This document shows positions 32,501 to 44,278 of a stretch of 64,000 bases of DNA, piece by piece (the first letter of the stretch is position 1; every line of letters starts with the position of its first letter). The notes under the pieces are model-generated. The model was not told the DNA's origin and did not search any database. It was given only the letters and a program-made list of their open reading frames with translations. Location of the stretch: assembly GCA_930367215.1 (NCBI GenBank), contig OV884059.1, positions 237,335,803-237,399,802 of the forward strand. Direction: 5' to 3'. A program made the position numbers and the translations under genes. This DNA comes from Pollenia angustigena (lineage: Eukaryota; Arthropoda; Insecta; Diptera; Polleniidae).

Positions 32501-34160
32501 TAGGGAGATCGATCGAATAGTATTCGACCGGTTTTAACCGGTTATTTTAGTTTTGCCCAAGATTTAAAATGTCCATTTTTCGAATATCGAATAAACCGGC
32601 TATTTTGGTAAAATAAACCGGTTATTTTTGTAATGTGTAATTTATATACATTTTCCTTAATTTTGTTATAAATTTACCAGTAATTAAGGTGTTTTTCTAC
32701 ATGAATATTGGGCAAACTTGAACTTTATGGTTAAAGGGCCCTCAAATGATAAGTTGCAAAGGTTCTTCAACGTCACGACTTATTAATCACCTTTTATTAG
32801 TCCACAAGCTTGCCATAAATAAACGCCAAGTAAAACTTAACTCTGCTCTAAGTAGTTTTTAAGAGACTGCAAACAATACCTTACCAAAACTCTTACAGCA
32901 ATAGAAAATCCGATTTTGACAGCGCGTTTAATAGTGAAGTTGGCCGCTTTGGTAATAAATAATGTAAATTTAGCTATTTTTTCGTTAATCTATCGGTTTT
33001 TTCTCTTATTTTTGTTTCTATTATGTGGGTTTTATTAAACAAGAAAGTTAACACTACTGTTTGGGGCACAACGTTGATGCTCTTGTTTGGGTATGGCATA
33101 TCAGCGTAAGCGGATGAAAACTTCCCACCTTCCGCTCTTGTTAGGGCCACACAGAGGCGCCACGACACAGAAAATATTGTGTTTTTTCTGTATTTTCCTT
33201 CGAAAGCTGCCCTTTTAACATTTTTTGTTTTGATTACGCAATTTGTGTTGAAAGTAGCGGCCTGTTTTTACACATTGCCACTTCACCACCAAAAAACGTT
33301 TTCGTCTAAAGCTCTCCTCGCAAATGATTTAGGCATTTTTCACGCGTCACTTTTTTCATCTCTGTATGCTTTGTGGTAAGTTTTATTTATTTTAAATTAC
33401 CAAGAACTTAAAGCAAAATTTAAGAAATCAAACAATCTCATGGAAGGGTTTAAATTGTGATCGACGAATTGACAGATATTTCATACAAAAAGCATATTCA
33501 TATATTCGTTTTTATACTGCTGAAACAAAATAATTTAAAATATATAATCCTGAAAAAGAGGTTTTGTTTGCAACTTTTCAAAAATATGTTTGAAGTCTAC
33601 TGATTCATAAAGACATGCTTAACCACCATCAATTAAAACTAATTTAAAAATAAATTTGGGGGAATATCTCAAGTAATAAATTTATTTAATTCCCACAATT
33701 TCTTAAAACCAAAGTGTTTCACACTTATTAAATATTTGATGTCTTACACGTCACGACTAGTTTTCTTAAAGAATTGTTTGCTTTTGCAAAACGTTAGTGC
33801 AAACATTATTTAACAGTTTCTAAATTACATTATACAATTATCATCTTGGGAATAAAGTTTAGTAAATAAACAGAAATTATTAAAAATAAAACCAAAGTTT
33901 GATCAATTTACTGGTCACGCTTTTTTGGATTTTATTGTCAAATATTTGTTAGGTCTGAACAAACCTTAAGTCATATCCATGTATTTTGTTGGTTGCTTTG
34001 TTTTTTTTTTTTTAATTAAGTTTTTATTACAAAATCTAATTTAATTTTTGTATTTTCATGTATTCGAATTAAAGCCGGCTAACCGGTTATTTTTAAATAG
34101 CAACTATTCGGAATATTCGAAAATCGGTTATCGAGAAAAGTCGAATAATCGATTTCCCTA
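32501..34160. mobile_element. hAT-like element, 1660 bp, perfect 8-bp TSD
   Basis: The left end TAGGGAGATCGATCGAATAG faces a right end TAGGGAAATCGATTATTCG in reverse. GAATTTAG flanks both sides exactly (32493-32500, 34161-34168). Subterminal AACCGGTTA words occur several times near both ends and are likely transposase-binding repeats. No transposase reading frame, so non-autonomous. Confidence 0.85.
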
Positions 34161-34168
34161 GAATTTAG

Positions 34169-34785
34169 GCTGACAAAATCTTTACCTTTGAAAGCATTTT
34201 TAATGAGCCTGAAAAAAGATTGCGAAAATTACTTGTTGAAATGTTTTAAAGCCTCTAGTTCTTTAATCTTTAAGAATTTACGCAAAAGCTTAACAGTTCT
34301 CGAGATTTTTCGAAATACCTAAAACAACTGCAGAAAAACATGATTTTCGCGTATATCCGGAAAACTTTTCCTGAGAAAAATAAATGAATGCCATATTCAT
34401 GTTCAGCAGCCCCAATTTAGCTTTGAAAATATTTAATTTTTGAGGTTCATTTTTATGTGGCATAGTGGTATCTATCTTTTTATTATAATAACCCTGCAAA
34501 CAAATGGAAGATATCCCCTTAGGCAATAGCAAGGCGAATTCGCCTTGGGCAATAGTTAAGCAATATCCCTTAATTGTCAAATAAAAGAAAATAATCAAAA
34601 TAATTTCAAAAAAGATAGAAACATTTTTTTAATTTAATAAAAAAATTTGCTCCTAAAATATTTTGCAAAAGGTAAATATTAATTTTAATTAAATAATAGT
34701 GCATTTACACTTGTAATTTTCAAACTAGTTTATGATCGTAAGCTACTTTCACAAACTATACCGTTTACATCAGCATTTTAGACAG
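34169..34785. other. AT-rich spacer
   Basis: No feature supported. The 102-codon frame at 34290-34598 has no recognisable domain. Confidence 0.3.
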
Positions 34786-34788
34786 TTA

Positions 34789-35257
34789 AGGTAGAAGTAC
34801 AAAACACGCGTTAGTGCGCGTGCGCTCTGTAGACTTCTGTCAAAAAAAATTAAACTAGTGTATTTCCATAGAACAAGCTACATGCAAAATATTTTGACGC
34901 GTTTGCGCCAGAAAGTTGGTTAACTTTGAACTTTTTAACGCGTTGTGTATTTTTGACAAGTAATCAGCTGACAATAAAAAAATAATTTAACAAATTGGTG
35001 AATTATGAAAGAAAAACTTATTGAGGAGCTTAAAAAACACACAATTTTTATACAAAAAGAATAAATTCAATTAAATAATAAAATCTTGATTGATTTTCGA
35101 ATCCGTTTTCAATGCACAAATAAGTTAACAAATAAAAAACAGCTGACAGGAATGGCTTTTGTAACGCGCGTTATGTAACTTGCAATTTTTCATGCGCTAA
35201 AATTTTTAAACGCACGACAAACGTCGAAGAATAAACGCGTGTTATGTACTTCTACCT
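34789..35257. mobile_element. Harbinger-like MITE, 469 bp, TSD TTA
   Basis: Ends AGGTAGAAGTACAAAACACG and AGGTAGAAGTACATAACACG are inverted and TTA flanks both (34786-34788, 35258-35260). The subterminal zone is full of ACGCGT/GCGCG words. Contains two CAGCTGACA words. Non-coding. Confidence 0.9.
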
Positions 35258-35514
35258 TTAAGTTGTTTATCTTTGACAAATCAAAACATTTTTAGCCCCA
35301 AAATTTAAACAAAAAACATTGATGCAGGTACATATGGACATAAAAACATACCTTTTTTCCGTCGTCCTTATTAAAAAAACTAAAATTTCTTATAAACTTT
35401 GAATTTTCTTTGTAAAAAGTAATTTTTTTCACTTTAATTTTTTATTCTTGATGAAATGTCAAATATCACTAGCGTTGCCAGAACAAAGTTTTAAAAAACA
35501 GAGTTGCATTGTAA

Positions 35515-36422
35515 GTGCCGGTTCACACACGTCAAGTTTGACTCGTCAAGTCTTTAGCTTTTAAGAAAGAAGGGAAAAGAGAATGCATTTCTTTTTAGGA
35601 GAGAGGGGAAAATTAATGGAATTCTCTTTTTCCCCTCTCACTTTAGTGCCAGTTCACACACATCAAGTTTGACTCGTCAAGTCGGTGCCGGTTCACACAC
35701 GCCAAGTTTGACTCGTCAAGTCTTGAGTTTTTAGGAGAGAGGGGAAAAGAAATGGCATTCTCTTTTCCCTTCCCTCCTAAAAGCTTAGTGCCGGTTCACA
35801 CACGTCAAGCTTGACTCGTCAAGTCTTTAGCTTTTAAGAAAGAAGGGAAAAGAGAACGCCATTTCTTTTTAGGAGAGAGGGGAAAATTAATGGAATTCTC
35901 TTTTTCCCCTCTCACTTTAGTGCCAGTTCACACACATCAAGTTTGACTCGTCAAGTCGGTGCCGGTTCACACACGCCAAGTTTGACACGTCAAGTCTTGA
36001 GTTTTTAGGAGAGAAGGGAAAAGAGAACCTAACATATATTTTATTGATGTAAAACGATTGAATTTTAATATAGACCGCATTGCTTTATTTTGCAATTTTT
36101 GTAATCTATTTATTTGATTATCCGTGCAACATGTATACAGAATTGTTGACCCGTATTCAAAATGTGGTTTTATGATAGTATTATAAATGTTTATTGCCGT
36201 AATAATAGACTCTTTGTTTCTTACACGCAATTATATTCCAAATGTTCTTTTAAATTTAATTTTTTATATATTAAAAACCCCAGATATTTTATTTTATCTA
36301 CTTTTATAATTATTACATCATTAATCACAAACTCAAGACTTGACGAGTCAAACTTGACGTGTGTGAACCGGAACTTAAAGATCAAGACATGACGAGTCAA
36401 ACTTGACGCGAGTGACAGGCAC
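35515..36422. mobile_element. composite Harbinger-like MITE carrying a LINE fragment
   Basis: Outer ends GTGCCGGTTCACACACGTC and GTGCCTGTCACTCGCGTC (in reverse) are flanked by TAA on both sides (35512-35514, 36423-36425). The left part is a 273-bp head-to-tail duplication (35514-35786 and from 35787) with six GTCAAGTTTGACTCGTCAAG-type words. The right part repeats the end twice in inverse orientation. A LINE RT fragment lies between the inner ends. Confidence 0.8.
36030..36335 (-). pseudogene. captured LINE reverse-transcriptase fragment
   Basis: The translation contains IKYLGFLIYKKLN..., then IIKPHFEYGSTILYT and LQKLQNKAMRSILKF, the conserved downstream part of non-LTR retrotransposon RTs (fingers-distal YLG..ID and LQ..KAMR motifs). 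The two parts are joined across a frame change near 36230, probably a deletion. Both edges stop exactly at the inner TIR copies of the surrounding MITE and no LINE 3' end or poly-A tail is present, so it looks captured rather than freshly retroposed. Confidence 0.7.
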
Positions 36423-36425
36423 TAA

Positions 36426-37377
36426 CTAGTTTATCTCAAAAGCTAGTTACAAACGTTTTTATAATTTGTATGGATTAACAAGTTTCTCAAACTAGTTTAT
36501 CATCATAAACAACTTATAAATTCGTTATAAATACGTTTTTACAACTTACCGATAGCTTAAAGTAGACTTTAACCAGTCATATAAAAAGTTTCCCATTATT
36601 AAAAATTTACTTTAACCTAAAGTGAGCAATAAAGTAAATTAAGATTCATCCTACCTGGCAGGTTAAAGTAAAGTTGTAATATTGGAACGCGATAAAATCC
36701 TAACTTTAGCTATCGGTAAGTTATAAAAACGGGCCTAAATATGTTAATTATAAATCTGATTCCTTTCAATTTATTCCAGATATAACTTAACCCTTATAGT
36801 GGATGCAATTTTAAAGGAGTTGAATGTTTAAAAAAATATGGTAGAAAACCAAGCAACAGCAATTGGAAGACTTGCACAGGAAGTGGTGCGAAAAAAAGAA
36901 GCCAGGATCACCAAACATATCTGTCTTCGTTTCCACTCAATCCCGACGATGAGTGGATTCAGTATGAGGGAAAATGTGTATAATTTTGTAAGTACATATT
37001 AATGTTTAAATTATTTATATAATGGCAATAGAAATAGTCGGAAGCGAAGACATGGCATCTTTCGTAAAAGCTGCCTTAAAAATAGTATTTATTTATGATT
37101 TGACAACAAAGTTTACATAGACTGTAAAAGAAAAACCTGCAGTGGAAAATAACATAATCATCAAAACAATTAGAGGTAATATACATATTAATTGTTTTTA
37201 ATTGTAAGCACTAAATCATATTTATGAAAATCAAAAAAAAAAAATATATATATTTCAGAAAGCAAAATCTTTTTTTATCTGCACAATGATATTTTGGCGA
37301 TACCTTCCTATTTTCTTATAAGTGGATATCTGGTGATATTGCTAGTTTATCATCTAGCAGAGTCGATTTCGTTTTGC
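36426..37377. other. AT-rich spacer
   Basis: No gene recognised. Short frames and an (AT)n run at 37240-37255. Confidence 0.3.
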
Positions 37378-37380
37378 TTA

Positions 37381-38381
37381 AGGCTTGATTACACTATTAT
37401 ACTTTGTATTAATACATGTCAAAAACTCAAGTAATAAGTGTGAATGCAATGTGTCATGAAAATGACAAGTATTACGAAAAAAGTTTGACATCCCATACGA
37501 CTTCATCGTTTTTTGAAAAATTTCTAAACAATAATACTTTTCTTTTCATTAAATTATTTTTATGAAGAAAGGAATTTTACAACATGAAAATTAATTAAAA
37601 TTGTTATTGATAATCCACAATACTAATTATTGTTAAAGCTAAGGCACGAGCTCTATGTGTACATTTGTCCTTCAAGTTGTGCTGAAAAAGGTCAACAGAA
37701 AAGAGAAAGACAAAATGAAAAAACAAAAAATGTACTTGGACTTCAAGAAAAATTCTTGACAAAAGTACGAAAAAACAGAAGTAAGGAAAAAACATGTAAA
37801 ATCAATTAAAATTGATAATCATTCAGGAAAGCAAATTTCGATCTACCAAATGTTTAAATACAATTTGGTTTAAGGATTGATGTTTGACTATTGACGTCAG
37901 CAGTCGTCGATGGCTGCGAGTGTAAGACGGCAAATCCATCTGAGGAGATCGAGTGGTTGCGATCGAAACATGTCATGGTAACCTGCCGGCCAGGGTTCGA
38001 GCCCGAGACACGTCAAGAATGAAAGATTATCAATAACAATTTTAATTAATTTTCATGTTGTAAAATTCCTTTCTTCATAAAAATAATTTAATGAAAATTA
38101 AATTTCATGAACTTAAGCCTAATTAAAAATATTAAAAATTTGGATTAAAAACCATAAATAGTTCAACAAAATAACCACAATACTAATTATTAATAATACT
38201 TTTCATTAGATCAGGTTTGCATTTTATTTCATGTGTGAGTCTTTATACTTTGTGTGACGGTGTGAACACAAACTATCATGTTGAATTATATTTTTTGATA
38301 GTCGCAACAAAACTCATTAGATTTCTATCTCACAATGTATTATGGAATACGTAAGACTTGTGAGATAGTGAAAACTAGCCT
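37381..38381. mobile_element. Harbinger-like MITE with SINE inserted, copy 1
   Basis: Ends AGGCTTGATTACACTAT and AGGCTAGTTTTCACTAT (reverse) with TTA on both sides (37378-37380, 38382-38384). It matches 49299-49634 along its full length, except for a 649-bp insertion (37543-38191). Confidence 0.85.
37543..38191 (+). mobile_element. SINE family B insertion with 13-bp TSD
   Basis: AATAATACTTTTC lies on both sides (37530-37542, 38192-38204). The uninterrupted MITE at 49299-49634 has a single near-copy there, an empty site. The head (about 37905-38010) has a box B GGTTCGAGCCC at 37994-38004 and a weaker box A (TGGCTGCGAGTG). The tail 38026-38097 recurs in exact reverse complement at 37543-37614 (72 bp). 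The inverted duplication could come from twin priming. A second copy of the family is at 39575-39745. Confidence 0.7.
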
Positions 38382-38643
38382 TTAGGAGTGTTGCCATCGA
38401 GGCACGTTTCTTCCCGAAGAAAGTATCTTCCGCAATACGAAATCTTTTATTGCCGCAATAATATTTTTCATCCAGGTAATACGTTTTGCAATACATATGG
38501 TGTTTTTCTTGGAATTATATATTAATTGGATTAATTTTACAAATAAATAAAAATAAATACATTTTTCCAACAAACCCCGTATATTTATAATTTATCAGAC
38601 AATAAGCCATTAATTATAAAAATCTGTAGACAAATGCTCATAA

Positions 38644-39491
38644 TATGTTCACACTTGGGTTTTAAACGCGCTTAAGCAAAATATTGATTAAGTTAATCAC
38701 AGCCGTTTACCTTACATTTGAGATTATTAAGATGACAGTTGATTAAAAAACAACAACCAAATTTTTATTTCTTTAAAGTATTAAAAATACAAACTGGGAA
38801 TTAATTCCTTTCAAAGGTTACTTTATATTATATTCCACATTTTTTATATTTCTCATAGAATAAATTCGAAAAATAAAAAATGTTGAATGTATTAAAAATA
38901 CTTTAATAAAGTTATCAGAAGATTATTTTAAACATCCCAGTAAAAACTTCGCCTACAAAATAATGTGTTGAGTAATCAGAAAAATATGAAGGCACTACTT
39001 ACAATTCTACTGAAAGAACCAATGAATTTTACAAGGCATGTCCCAAAATTAAAGCATTTAAAAGTAAGTCATTATTTTTTTACTTAAATACATCAAAAAA
39101 AAGTAGTTATAGAAGTTGTTATACATGTAGCTATAGAAGAAAGCTACTAAATAATGAGTTAAAGAAGCTATTCGTTTTGAAAAAGTAAGCGAAGTTTTTA
39201 CTGGGATATTCATGATGAAATTGTGAAAATTTACGAATTATTTAAGGACAAAATAAAAAACATGAAAAAGTAGTCGTGGTCGGTTGTACACGTGAGAGGT
39301 ACTTTTATTGTGACCGATTCTACATCATAATCAGTTTAAGGTATGTCCAGAGAATTCTATATGATTTATGAAGTTATTTAGTTGTAATCATGTCAATTTG
39401 AAGTGACTAACAAATAATTATTTGATTTTTATTTTGATGTGCTTAGAGCTGTATAACTTTCGAGTTGCTTAAACGCGCTGTGAACATGACA
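38644..39491. mobile_element. probable Harbinger-like element, TSD TAA
   Basis: Left TATGTTCACACTTGGG and right TGTCATGTTCACAGCG (reverse) share ATGTTCACA and continue with (A)ACGCGCTTAAGCAA against CGCGTTTAAGCAA. TAA flanks both (38641-38643, 39492-39494). A smaller MITE is nested inside. Confidence 0.55.
38936..39205. mobile_element. 270-bp MITE with CCCAGTAAAAACTTCGC ends
   Basis: CCCAGTAAAAACTTCGCCTAC is mirrored by its near-exact partner at 39185-39205. A flanking AT/AT may be a 2-bp duplication. Non-coding. Confidence 0.75.
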
Positions 39492-39574
39492 TAATTTTAT
39501 TCAAGACATGATAGACTCAACCTGTAAACAGATTTGAAAGTCAATTAAAATCACGTTAAGTTAATAAAATTTAA

Positions 39575-39745
39575 TTTTTATTAAATTATTTTAAGTGAAG
39601 GAAGGAATTTATAACAAATGATTTAAAATTTATTTGATAATTTTATCCTTGGTTGAACACGGGATTGAATTCGGGTCGAATTACACATTCCCATCATCAG
39701 AATTCTTTGCCTTTTAACCGCTTGCGCCACTGCTGGCATTTTTTT
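39575..39745 (-). mobile_element. SINE family B, copy 2
   Basis: The minus strand starts with a good box A (TGGCGCAAGCGG, about 39719-39730), has a degraded box B region (TTCAATCCCG), then a tail ATAAATTCCTTCC...AAAATAATTTAATAAAAA that matches the tail of the copy at 37543-38191. Confidence 0.6.
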
Positions 39746-41669
39746 TTGTAAAAAAAATACCACATTCTTTATTATTTTTATGCAAGTCTAAGGCCGTAAT
39801 AAACTATTCGAAAGGCTCGTTTTCATTATGGAACAAATATATTTTTTTTGCAAAAGAAATTTGTATTAAAGTTCAGGATGCAAAACAATCCGATGAAATC
39901 TCGCTTTATTCCCAACCTTAGTTGGTACGATCCCTTCCCTGAGCGCAAAACTATTTACAATTTGGGACTTATTTACGAAGTACATAGTTTCCTCTTTCAT
40001 TATGTTGGGAGTATCCCTAAACTTTTTTCTAGCAGTTTTGGGATTTTGTGTTAATTTTAATTCATTTATGGGCGGCGTTGAGCGTGTCGCAAAATTTATA
40101 TGAAAAAGCTCTCAGATTTAACTACACGTTCAATCACTTTTACTAAATTTATAAATAGTGATAAGGATTGTGTAATTTTTAATTGCATTATAATTCAATT
40201 TGCACTTTAATAGTATCAAAATTGTTTGGAGCGATGTCTTACTGGAAAACAGGGGAAATAAATCTGCTGTTTCTAAGTTTCTGATTTGACCAGTGTAATA
40301 TCCTGGCAGTTGAACTATAAATAGTTTGCCAAAAACTTTAAGTTAAAAAAAAAAAATAACTTTCATTAAGGCAAAGTTTGGACAATCCGAAAACTTTTGC
40401 AATAATTCATTTTTCAGCACATCTACATTCAAAATAGAGAAAAGCAGTCGTATATTTTGATTAAAGAAAATTTCAAAAATTTTATTATGTGGAATTTGGA
40501 ACAAAAATGTCCCTTCTTCTGAGACAATTCATTTTTCGTATATTTTGATTAAAGAAAATTTAAAAAATTTTACACTCTGTCCCACGATGTCACACGTTAA
40601 CGTTCGCATAGAAAATTACATTTAAAACAAAAACAATTTCTAAAATTTGTTTTGGCTGTTATTTTGTGCAATATGGAACAAAAATTTCCATTCTTCTGAG
40701 ACAAAAATAATTGCAACCATGTGTAGAAATAACAAACTGTCTACAAGTTTCCGTTTATAGGTTACACATGCATTTTAAAAAGTTTTTAAGCAAAAAAAAA
40801 AAAACCAAAAATTTTAGTGAAATTATGTAAAAAGTTGGGTCATTGCCATTACCAGAAAACATCATGACCCATAATCATGATATCGACGAAACATGTAATG
40901 CATTTGTCATCAATGTTTTATTTTGTTTCCTTTTGCATTTTCTTTTTTTTAGAAATAAACGTAAAATTAAAAAATACTTATTTTTTTGACGAATATGTTT
41001 TTATTTTTTTGTGTCTGGTATGGAAAACATTTACCCTTGTAAACTTTTTTTCACAAATTTTATGGATTAATTTCAGTGTCAAACACCTGTAAATATTAAA
41101 ATATTATGAATTTATTTATTATTGAAAAAAAAAATGCTTTCGTAGACAATTTGTATTTGTGTATTTCTTTAAATGTTACTTTTTTTTTGTTTAGCAAAAA
41201 AGTCATTCACTTCAAGTGTGATTGTCCGCTGAATAGAACTTTTCAATATTTGTTTTATATTTTTAAATTTGTTGTTTTTTATTTAATATTTTTGCATTTA
41301 ACTGCAAAATTCGCACAAAATCTCAACTTTTGTTTGCTCCTTTTTTTTGTGTAAAAAAAATCTTCTCAAATTCACAAACCTCTGAGTGTTAATAACAAAA
41401 GCCTAAAAAATACAAGAGAAGAAAAAGTGTCAAATGTGTTTTTGTTGTTTACAATTTAAGAATAAAACAAAATTGTGAGAATAACTATTTCCGTTTAATA
41501 TGCAAGATTTTAGTAGGGTGGTAAATGTAGAGCTTGGAAAAAATTCATGACAATTTTTTCAACAATTTTTCTGTTTAATAAGACCATAAGTGACATATTC
41601 ACTGATAGAAAAGGCGTAATTTCGCTGATGTCCAGCGGGAAAACTCAGAAGGCCTTCTTACTTCAGGAC
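39746..41669. other. AT-rich stretch with one 88-bp direct repeat
   Basis: TCGTATATTTTGATTAAAGA begins at 40448 and again at 40536, and CTTCTGAGACAA recurs at about 40517 and 40694. The low-complexity frames at 40877-41354 are F/L/K-rich translations of T-runs, not genes I can support. Confidence 0.35.
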
Positions 41670-41677
41670 TTTTTAAA

Positions 41678-42773
41678 GGCTCCGTGCAATAACTCCCAGG
41701 TGCAATAAGTTCCAAGAAAAAAATGAAATTAGACCCAAAAATTTTTCATACAAATGTTGGAGTAATTTCATTATGAAATAGCTCCCAGCCCTCTCGGTTT
41801 TATTTCATTTTTTTTTTGAAGTTTTTTCATTTTTTGCCAAATGAAATAAGTCCCCGAAAAAATTAACGTGGAAGTTATTTCATTTTATTTTGGTTTTCGG
41901 TGTTATTTCATTTGCTGTGGGAGTTATTTCGTTTTTTGTGGGAGTTTTTTCATTTTCAATTATTTGCAATTTCTTAAAATTGTTTAAAATTTTAAACGGT
42001 ATTTATAACGGGATATTTCAAACTATTTGAATACAATGACTTAAGTTTATCAAAGAAGAAAATTTTGCTAATTGCAATTGCAGTGTCTTATGGTTACCGG
42101 CTATGCGGAGAAGCTTTAGTTAGCGAAGTCGGTGTTTGTTATACCATAGAGTATAAAATCCTTGCGCCCGGCCGAAGGCCGTCTATGCAGAAAAGCTTTA
42201 GTTAGCGAAGCCGGTGTTTGTTATACCATAGAGTATAAAATTCTTGCGCCCGGCCGAAGGCCGGCTATGCAGAGAAGCTTTAGTTAGCGAAGCCGGTGTT
42301 TGCTTTAGTTAGCGAAGCCGATGTTTGTTATACCATAGAGGAGGTAATCCTTGTACCTGGCGTGCTTAAACTGCAGGCAGTTGCCATTGCAGGAGGTCAG
42401 GATATAATGAAATGCCCAATTTTTTGTCAAAATGTCGAGGACTCAATGTTAGTTTTTTGGTAACATAATATGTAAATATTCAAGTAAAACGAATACATAT
42501 ATAATAAATTTAATTTTTTTTGGGTCTTATTTCATTTCTTTTCGATGGACTGTTTTTGGAAGTTATTTCATTAATGTCTTTAGGAGGTATTTCATTATGA
42601 AATAACTCCCAAAATTTGGGGTTTGTTTCATATTAGACTTGGAAATTATTTCATTTTTTTGGGATTTATTTCTTTTTTCCAGTTTGGGACTTATTTCATT
42701 TATTTTGGGATTTAATTCATTGGGAGTTATTGCACTGGGACTTATTGCACCTGGGAGTTACTGCACGGAGCCA
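41678..42773. mobile_element. TIR element with dense GGGAGTTATTTCAT words
   Basis: Left GGCTCCGTGCAATAACTCCC and right GGCTCCGTGCAGTAACTCCC (reverse) are inverted, and TTTTTAAA flanks both (41670-41677, 42774-42781; one extra base on the right). About 450 bp at the left and 260 bp at the right carry more than a dozen variants of GGGA(G/C)TTATTTCATT in both orientations. An 82-bp GC-richer minisatellite occupies the centre. No transposase. The 8-bp duplication suggests hAT or a P-type enzyme. Confidence 0.8.
42097..42350. repeat. 82-bp minisatellite inside the TIR element
   Basis: Units begin at 42097, 42179 and 42261 (CCGGCTATGC(A/G)GAGAAGC...). Each has GCGAAGCCGGTGTTTG and an internal CCGGCCGAAGGCCGG hairpin. 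The third unit has an extra 24-base partial copy. Confidence 0.9.
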
Positions 42774-42781
42774 TTTTTAAA

Positions 42782-43354
42782 GGCTTGCTTAAAAATTTTT
42801 TGGATTTAATTACTATTCTTATCTAACTGTTAAAGAAGACCTTATAGAAGCCTCGGCTTCTTTCGTATAAAAGATAAGATACACATTCCACATTCTCTTC
42901 TATGAGAAGGGAGTAGAGAAGGAGAAACATTTTTTTATTGTTTTTTGAGCACAAGCAAAACAATTATTTTTTTTGATCCCGTTACAATTTTCACAGACCT
43001 GCTAAAGAAGCGAGAGCGGAAGGCCTACTCCGCAGTGACAACGTGTGTAAAAAAGATGTGAGTATGGAGTGGAGCGAGCAGGTCTTGTATATCCAAAAGA
43101 AGGAGTATATATACCTTCTAAAAGGCCTCCGTACTTCTAGAAGAGCTCCATATGATACATTTTTCTAAATTACAATGGAACCAAATAAAATCTAGTTTTT
43201 AACTTAACTCTAATGTGAATTAAGTTTGTGAAATATTGAATGCAAAGCTTATACTAATAAGTGATATTCACCATGGTTCGAGCGAATTTCAACATTAAAT
43301 TTTCTTTGAATTCAAAAAGGCGTAAAAAACTTTGCGCAAAAAAACTGTTAACTA
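42782..43354. other. spacer, probably an older interrupted repeat
   Basis: AGGCCTTC / GAAGGCCT and AAGAAG words recur on both sides of the TIR element (41650s and 42830-43140), so the host sequence may itself be a repeat. No gene. Confidence 0.3.
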
Positions 43355-43672
43355 CCCTGCAAATAGTAGGACCAGTTCAAATACGCGTGCAAAGAGTGGC
43401 CCACAAGGGACCAGGATTTGTCCAAAAGTAACCCAAATGTATGAAAAAAACATGGTCTATTTAACATTACGATGTCCTAGGGAAGGACCATATAACCCAC
43501 CTTTGGACTACTAAGGAGTAGTTGTAAAACTACTCCATGGTATACTAAAGAGGATTAGTTTTGAAGTCGTTTTTTAACAATGACATGGTCCATGCTTGCA
43601 TTACATCGGACCAGTTCATGGAGTAATCCATTTTATCAAAATGGATCAGGTGGTCCAATTTTATTTGCTGGG
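43355..43672. mobile_element. MITE with CCTGCAAATA ends, copy 2
   Basis: 318 bp aligned with 5892-6147. It differs mainly by a roughly 60-bp insertion in the middle (about 43516-43577) that itself contains GGAGTAGTT/AACTACTCC. TA lies at both ends, a possible target duplication. Confidence 0.75.
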
Positions 43673-44278
43673 TAAAAGTAAAACAAACGAAAATCAAAAA
43701 GTTTTTATATCCATCACAATAAAAACAAAAATCACAATTGGGGTATTCACAAGGTGTGCTATCATGTTATATTGTCATAATGTTCTAACATTTTACAATG
43801 GCTTAAAAATATTGTTGTTACTTTGCAAACAAAAATTGTCTTAGTTACATAGAACTTTGCTTACTGTCGTAATTAATTAGAAGAGACCTGCGCTGAGCGG
43901 TTGAGCCGAGTCGTATTAGTTTTTGTAGCTGTCGCCGTTGATGGTATAGTTTTATCCGGCTAATATCCGAATTTAACCTGCGGCTAGCAATTTTTGCAAC
44001 AAGACACTTGCGGCGTCGAATTATATCGGCTTAGGACTCTGATGTTTGTTAAGCAAACAAACTAAAATTTATTTGTGCTTTGCTTCTTAAAAACTGAAAA
44101 TAGTCAGGTAAGATCTAATTTAATTTATTAATTCATGGATAAGAATAAAAAAATATTTTGCTGTTAGGTAAATATATATTTTTTATTTTTGTTTTGAACC
44201 AGCTGATTTAAATTCAAAATAGCATACTTAATTATGAGGGGTTATTCATAACAGTCGTATTTTTTCATGTTATTAGTT
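43673..44278. other. spacer with a GC-richer patch
   Basis: 43870-44045 is less AT-rich than its surroundings (GAGCGGTTGAGCCGAGTCG). No frame or fold identified. Confidence 0.3.

Noticed and set aside
37383..38381. A large TIR element defined by the 72-bp inverted repeats at 37543 and 38026
   Set aside because: The 13-bp duplication lies outside a larger unit with a tRNA-like head, and the second family copy has only one arm, so retroposition explains it better.
40877..41354. Two F/L-rich frames resembling membrane proteins
   Set aside because: T-rich DNA gives Phe/Leu-rich translations by default; no start context, homology or second copy.
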